Shown: in pieces, positions 60,414-64,000 of the stretch | Layout of the letters: each line of letters opens with the position of its first letter | Position numbering within the stretch: the stretch's first letter is position 1 | Notes under the pieces: model-generated | Seen by the model: the letters and a program-made list of their open reading frames with translations, nothing else | Database searches by the model: none | What the model was told of the DNA's origin: nothing | Position numbers and translations under genes: made by a program | From: Nocardioides perillae | Lineage (GTDB): Bacteria > Actinomycetota > Actinomycetes > Propionibacteriales > Nocardioidaceae | DNA: 64,000 nt | Assembly: GCF_013409425.1 (NCBI RefSeq) | Contig: NZ_JACCAC010000001.1 | Span: 2,976,001 to 3,040,000, forward strand | Direction: 5' to 3'

Positions 60414-61763
60414 GTGGCCAGCCTCGCCGTCACCCTCGACCGCGCCGGCGGCGCCCCGCTCCCCCGGCAGCTGGCCGACGCCGTGCGGGCGCAGGTGGTC
60501 GCCGGCACCCTGCGTCCCGGCGACCGGCTGCCGAGCAGCCGGTCGCTGGCCGCCGAGCTCGGCTGCTCGCGCGCGGTGACCGAGCAGGCCTGGGCCCAGC
60601 TGGTGGCCGAGGGCTGGCTCGAGGGCCGGCACGGCCGCGGCACCTTCGTCGCCGGGGTGCCCGGCGCCGCGCCGCTCACCGCACCTCCGGCGCCGGTCGC
60701 CTCCGCCCGCGACGAGCCGACGGGGCTGGTCCACCTCGGCACCGGCACGCCCTGGATCGACCCGCGCCACGCCGCGGCCTGGCGGCGCGCCTGGCGGGAG
60801 GTGGCCGCGGCGCGACCGCCCCGGGGCTACGACGACCCCCGCGGCCTGCCCGAGCTGCGCGAGCTGCTCGCCGCGCGGCTCGGTCGACTGCGGGGGCTGG
60901 CCTGCGGGCCCGACGAGGTGGCGGTCGTCGCCGGCACCACCGACGGGCTGCGGCACCTCCTGGGCGCGCTGCCCCCGGGCCCGGTCGCCGTCGAGGACCC
61001 CGGCTACCGCGCCGCCGTGGCGACCGTGGAGGCGGCAGGCCGCGAGGTGCGGGACCTGCCGGCGCTGCAGCCGGTGGCCGACCTGGGCGGGTGCGCCGCG
61101 GCGTACGTCACCCCGGCGCACCAGCACCCCCTCGGCCCCACGATGCCCGGTCCGCACCGGGTGGCGCTGCTCGCGGCCGCCCGGGCCGCGGACGCGCTCG
61201 TCGTCGAGGACGACTACGACTCCGAGTTCCGCTACGACGTCGCACCCGTGCCCGCGCTCGCCTCCCTCGACCGCGCCCGCGTCGCCTACCTCGGCACCGC
61301 CAGCAAGTCGGTGGCGCCGAGCATGCGGCTGGGCTGGCTGGTCGCACCGCCCGCTCTCGCCGACCGGGTCGCAGCGCAGCGCGCCCGCACCCACGACGCA
61401 GTGCCGTGGCCGGTGCAGCGGGCCTTCGTGGCGCTGCTGCGCGACGGCTACGTCGACCGCGTCGTGCGCTCCGCCCGCCGGGTGTACGCCGCGCGCGCGG
61501 CGCGGGTCGGTGCCGCGCTCGCGCCGCACGGCGAGCTCGCCGGGCCGGTGGCCGGGATGTACGCCACGCTGCGCACGAGCGCCGAGGCCGCCGAGCGGGC
61601 ACGGCGCGCGGCCGCCGCCGCGGGCTTCGCCGTGCCGCTGCTCGCCGACCACGCCCGCAGCGCGGAGCTGCACGGCCTGGTCGTCGGCTTCGGTGGCTGC
61701 ACCGACGAGCAGCTCGACCGGGCCCTCGCCGCGCTCGTGCGGGGGCTGCAGCCGACGGTCTGA
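60414..61763 (+). CDS. MocR/PdxR-type GntR regulator with aminotransferase domain
   Basis: 449 residues. A GntR winged helix at about 12-80 (QLADAVRAQVVAGTLRPGDRLPSSRSLA) is joined to a fold-type I aminotransferase-like domain with the PLP lysine in GTASKSVAPSMRLGW and VVEDDYDSEFRYD. MocR regulators sense PLP or a PLP adduct. The divergent PPOX gene suggests a role in vitamin B6 or a related cofactor, by inference. GTG at 60414 with CACGCT 6 bases upstream. Confidence 0.93.
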   Translation: MASLAVTLDRAGGAPLPRQLADAVRAQVVAGTLRPGDRLPSSRSLAAELGCSRAVTEQAWAQLVAEGWLEGRHGRGTFVAGVPGAAPLTAPPAPVASARDEPTGLVHLGTGTPWIDPRHAAAWRRAWREVAAARPPRGYDDPRGLPELRELLAARLGRLRGLACGPDEVAVVAGTTDGLRHLLGALPPGPVAVEDPGYRAAVATVEAAGREVRDLPALQPVADLGGCAAAYVTPAHQHPLGPTMPGPHRVALLAAARAADALVVEDDYDSEFRYDVAPVPALASLDRARVAYLGTASKSVAPSMRLGWLVAPPALADRVAAQRARTHDAVPWPVQRAFVALLRDGYVDRVVRSARRVYAARAARVGAALAPHGELAGPVAGMYATLRTSAEAAERARRAAAAAGFAVPLLADHARSAELHGLVVGFGGCTDEQLDRALAALVRGLQPTV

Positions 61764-61775
61764 GGTGCGGGAGGC

Positions 61776-62186
61776 TCAGCCCTCGTCGGCCGCGGGGTCG
61801 TCGCCGGCCTCGCCGCGACGCTCGGCGTCGAAGGCGCGGAACGCCTCGGCGCGCTCGCGCTCGATGCGCTGGCCCAGCAGGTCGGCGGTGGCCCAGAGCG
61901 CGCCGAAGAGCAGGCCGAGGAAGAACATGAGCGGCACCACGAAGCCGAGGGCGGTCGCGGCGACCTGGATGGCCCAGCCCGCGACGTAGGCCCACTCGCG
62001 CCGCAGCATGCCGGCGACGAGCACGCAGGCAACGGTGAGGCCGAGGCCCACCAGCAGCGCGGTGACCAGCGGCACGTCGGCGATGACCACCATCACCGGC
62101 GTGGTGAGGCCCAGCACGACCGCCTCGAGGGACAGCACGGCCGCGCACATGCCGCGGCGCGGCGACCGGGTGCGCTCGTCGCTCAC
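61776..62186 (-). CDS. DUF4233 membrane protein
   Basis: 136 residues with four hydrophobic segments (AAVLSLEAVVLGLTTPVMVV, VTALLVGLGLTVACVLVAGM, VAGWAIQVAATALGFVVPLM, FLGLLFGALWATADLLG) and a charged tail. It matches the DUF4233 protein found next to folC in actinobacteria (Rv2446c type); function unknown. The GTG at 62186 overlaps the folC stop (GTGA), so it is translated with folC. Confidence 0.92.
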   Translation of the reverse strand: MSDERTRSPRRGMCAAVLSLEAVVLGLTTPVMVVIADVPLVTALLVGLGLTVACVLVAGMLRREWAYVAGWAIQVAATALGFVVPLMFFLGLLFGALWATADLLGQRIERERAEAFRAFDAERRGEAGDDPAADEG

Positions 62187-63562
62187 CGCTCGCCTCCTGC
62201 GGGCCGCGTGCGGACGACCATCCGCCGGGCCTCTCCCACGGTCACCACCGAGCCCGTGACCAGGACCGCGCCGGAGCTCAGCGACCCGCTGAGCGCGTCG
62301 CCGGCCTCGGCGAGCGCCGCAGCCGCGTCGAGCGCGTCGGCGAGCCGGGGCACGACGCTCACCCGGCCGTCGCCGAAGACCTCGCGCGCGACCGCGCCGA
62401 GCTCCTCGGCGGGCAGGGCCCGGTCGGTGCTGGCCTGGGTCACCACGACGTGGGCCAGCCGCGGCTCGAGGGCGGCGAGCAGCCCCTCGTGGTCCTTGTC
62501 GGCCATCACCCCGACCACGCCCACGAGCGGCTCGAAGGAGAAGGAGTCCTCCAGCGCCGCGGCCAGCGCCTCGGCGCCGTGCGGGTTGTGCGCGGCGTCG
62601 AGCACGATGGTGGGGCTGCGGCGCACGATCTCGAGGCGCCCGGGCGAGGTGACCTCGGCGAAGGCCGCGCGCACCACCTCGTCGGCCAGGGGGGCGTCCC
62701 CGCCGAGGAAGGCCTCGACCGTCGCGAGCGCGACGGCGGCGTTCTGCGCCTGGTGCGCGCCGTAGAGCGGGAGGAACACCTCGGGGTAGGTGCCGCGCAG
62801 GCCGCGGAGGTCGACGACCTGGCCGCCCACCGCGGGCGAGCGCGCCTCGACGCCGAAGTCGACGCCCTCGAGCACCGCGGTGGCGCCCACCTCGCGCACG
62901 CGGTCGGCGACCACGGCCGCGACGGCCTCGGACTGCTCGGCGACAACCACCCGCGAGCCGGGCTTGACGATGCCCGCCTTCTCCGCGGCGATCGCGGCCG
63001 GGGTGGCGCCGAGGTACTTCGCGTGGTCGAGCGCGACCGGCAGCAGCACGGCGACGTCGGCGTCGGCGACGTTGGTGGCGTCCCAGGAACCCCCCATCCC
63101 GACCTCGACCACGGCGACGTCGACCGGGGCGTCGGCGAAGGCGGCGAAGGCCATCCCGACCACGGTCTCGAAGAACGACAGCGGGTGGTCGGCCTCGGCG
63201 TCCACGAGGTGGGTGTAGGGCGCCACGTCGGTGAAGGCGCGCACGAAGGCCTCGTCCGACAGCGGCTCGCCGTCGACGCTGATGCGCTCGGTGATCGACT
63301 CCACGTGGGGGCTGGTGAAGCGGCCGGTGCGCAGCTCGAGGGCGCGCAGCAGGGTGTCGACCATCCGCGACGTCGACGTCTTGCCGTTGGTGCCGGTGAG
63401 GTGGATGACGGGGTAGCCGCGCTGGGGGTCACCGAGCAGCTCGGTGAAGGCCGCGATCCGGTCGAGGCTGGGCTCGAGGCGGGTCTCGGGCCAGCGCGAC
63501 AGGAGGGCGTCCTCGACCTCGGCGAGCGTCGCCGCCGGGCGGGCCTGGGAGTCGTGGTCCAT
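62183..63562 (-). CDS. folC: Folylpolyglutamate/dihydrofolate synthase
   Basis: FolC, 459 residues of the Mur-ligase family. P-loop GTNGKTS at 57-63, VVEVGMGGSWDATN, KAGIVKPG and LDAAHNPHGAEAL are intact. It adds glutamate to folates and, in bifunctional forms, to dihydropteroate. ATG at 63562 begins MDHDSQARPAATL; TAGGCT lies 10 bases upstream. It heads the folC-DUF4233 unit and is divergent from valS. Confidence 0.95.
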   Translation of the reverse strand: MDHDSQARPAATLAEVEDALLSRWPETRLEPSLDRIAAFTELLGDPQRGYPVIHLTGTNGKTSTSRMVDTLLRALELRTGRFTSPHVESITERISVDGEPLSDEAFVRAFTDVAPYTHLVDAEADHPLSFFETVVGMAFAAFADAPVDVAVVEVGMGGSWDATNVADADVAVLLPVALDHAKYLGATPAAIAAEKAGIVKPGSRVVVAEQSEAVAAVVADRVREVGATAVLEGVDFGVEARSPAVGGQVVDLRGLRGTYPEVFLPLYGAHQAQNAAVALATVEAFLGGDAPLADEVVRAAFAEVTSPGRLEIVRRSPTIVLDAAHNPHGAEALAAALEDSFSFEPLVGVVGVMADKDHEGLLAALEPRLAHVVVTQASTDRALPAEELGAVAREVFGDGRVSVVPRLADALDAAAALAEAGDALSGSLSSGAVLVTGSVVTVGEARRMVVRTRPAGGER

Positions 63563-63626
63563 GACGGGCCCGAGCCTAGCCGCGCGTGGTGCGGGAACTG
63601 GTTTCCGGAGCACCCGCGGCACTCCG

Positions 63627-63632
63627 TAGCAT
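63627..63632 (+). promoter_or_regulatory. -10 of valS
   Basis: TAGCAT, 6 bases before the valS ATG, implying a leaderless transcript. The 76-base gap to folC leaves no room for a T-box. Confidence 0.55.
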
Positions 63633-63638
63633 GCGCAC

Positions 63639-64000
63639 ATGACCCAGACCCCCGAGCAGACCGAGCAGTCCACGACGACGACGCCCCGCGCCGTCGTCGT
63701 ACCGGACAAGCCGGCCCTCGAGGGCCTCGAGGCCACCTGGTCGCAGCGGTGGAAGGAGCAGGAGACCTACCGCTTCGACCGCAGCCGCCCGCGCGCCGAG
63801 GTCTACTCCATCGACACCCCGCCGCCGACCGTCTCCGGCTCGCTGCACGTCGGCCACGTCTTCTCCTACACCCACACCGACCTGGTGGCGCGCTACCAGC
63901 GGATGCGCGGCAAGACCGTCTTCTACCCCATGGGCTGGGACGACAACGGGCTGCCGACCGAGCGCCGCGTGCAGAACTACTTCGGCGTGCGCTGCGACCC
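63639..64000 (+). CDS. valS: Valyl-tRNA synthetase, 3' end beyond window
   Basis: The first 120 codons of a class Ia valyl-tRNA synthetase, cut by the right edge. The HIGH motif reads H70-V-G-H73 in PPPTVSGSLHVGHVFSYTHTD, followed by FYPMGWDDNGLPTERRVQNYFGVRCD, the actinobacterial-type stretch that differs from the GTDHAGIATQ form of E. coli. The fold lies close to the start, so ATG 63639 is sound. It points away from folC, unlike the co-directional order I recall in mycobacteria. Confidence 0.95.
   Translation, partial: MTQTPEQTEQSTTTTPRAVVVPDKPALEGLEATWSQRWKEQETYRFDRSRPRAEVYSIDTPPPTVSGSLHVGHVFSYTHTDLVARYQRMRGKTVFYPMGWDDNGLPTERRVQNYFGVRCD

Noticed and set aside
63589-63615. Hairpin upstream of valS as a T-box or riboswitch
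   Set aside because: Only 76 bases separate folC and valS, no T-box sequence is present, and the likely transcription start lies after the hairpin.

Overview
The window is very GC-rich, uses many GTG and one or more TTG start codons, and is packed with ATGA/GTGA-type gene overlaps. Gene content and order point to a high-GC actinobacterium; protein style and gene order suggest the Nocardioidaceae (Nocardioides-like), an inference from sequence only. It is ordinary chromosome: I see no rRNA, tRNA, CRISPR array, integrase or insertion sequence.

Two blocks conserved among actinobacteria are joined here, both mostly on the minus strand. Block A (about 1.8-34.6 kb) reads, in transcription order, cysteine desulfurase - mnmA - MetE-like protein - ligA - gatC - gatA - gatB - ilvD - ilvB - ilvN - ilvC, the same order I recall for Mycobacterium tuberculosis Rv3025c-Rv3001c. 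Block B (about 34.7-64 kb) reads folC - DUF4233 - ndk - mreB - mreC - mreD - mrdA - rodA - B12-type radical SAM protein - DUF2344 protein - rne - rplU - rpmA - obgE - proB, with valS divergent at the right edge. It supplies cell elongation, RNA turnover, ribosome assembly, folate and proline synthesis.

Accessory genes sit between conserved ones: a metallophosphoesterase cut by the left edge, a FrnE-like oxidoreductase, two VOC proteins (one fused to a pterin dehydratase domain), a photolyase-like protein with apparently swapped domains, kynureninase, a beta-phosphoglucomutase/GH65 phosphorylase pair, a BNR-repeat protein, an EamA transporter, an alpha/beta hydrolase, a secreted phospholipase D-like protein, a large secreted zinc metallopeptidase, a TetR regulator with its DHA2 efflux pump, a DJ-1 protein, two exo/endonuclease/phosphatase proteins, an AlkZ-like protein, a CynX-type MFS carrier, a ChaA antiporter, a helical small protein plus DUF1023 hydrolase, and a divergent MocR/PPOX pair.

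Regulation is unusually legible. The ilvBNC operon has a complete attenuator (leader peptide [13 protein letters not shown], hairpin, then a terminator with a run of six T). TetR has an inverted-repeat operator lying between its -35 and -10. Convergent genes are separated by perfect palindromes (18049-18090 and 30534-30568). At seventeen gene starts a -10-like hexamer (T/C-A-N-N-N-T) lies exactly 6 or 7 bases before the start codon, the signature of leaderless transcripts. The most unusual items are the domain-swapped photolyase, the leaderless pattern, the 70-bp imperfect palindrome at 31172-31241, and the type VII-like small protein/DUF1023 pair.
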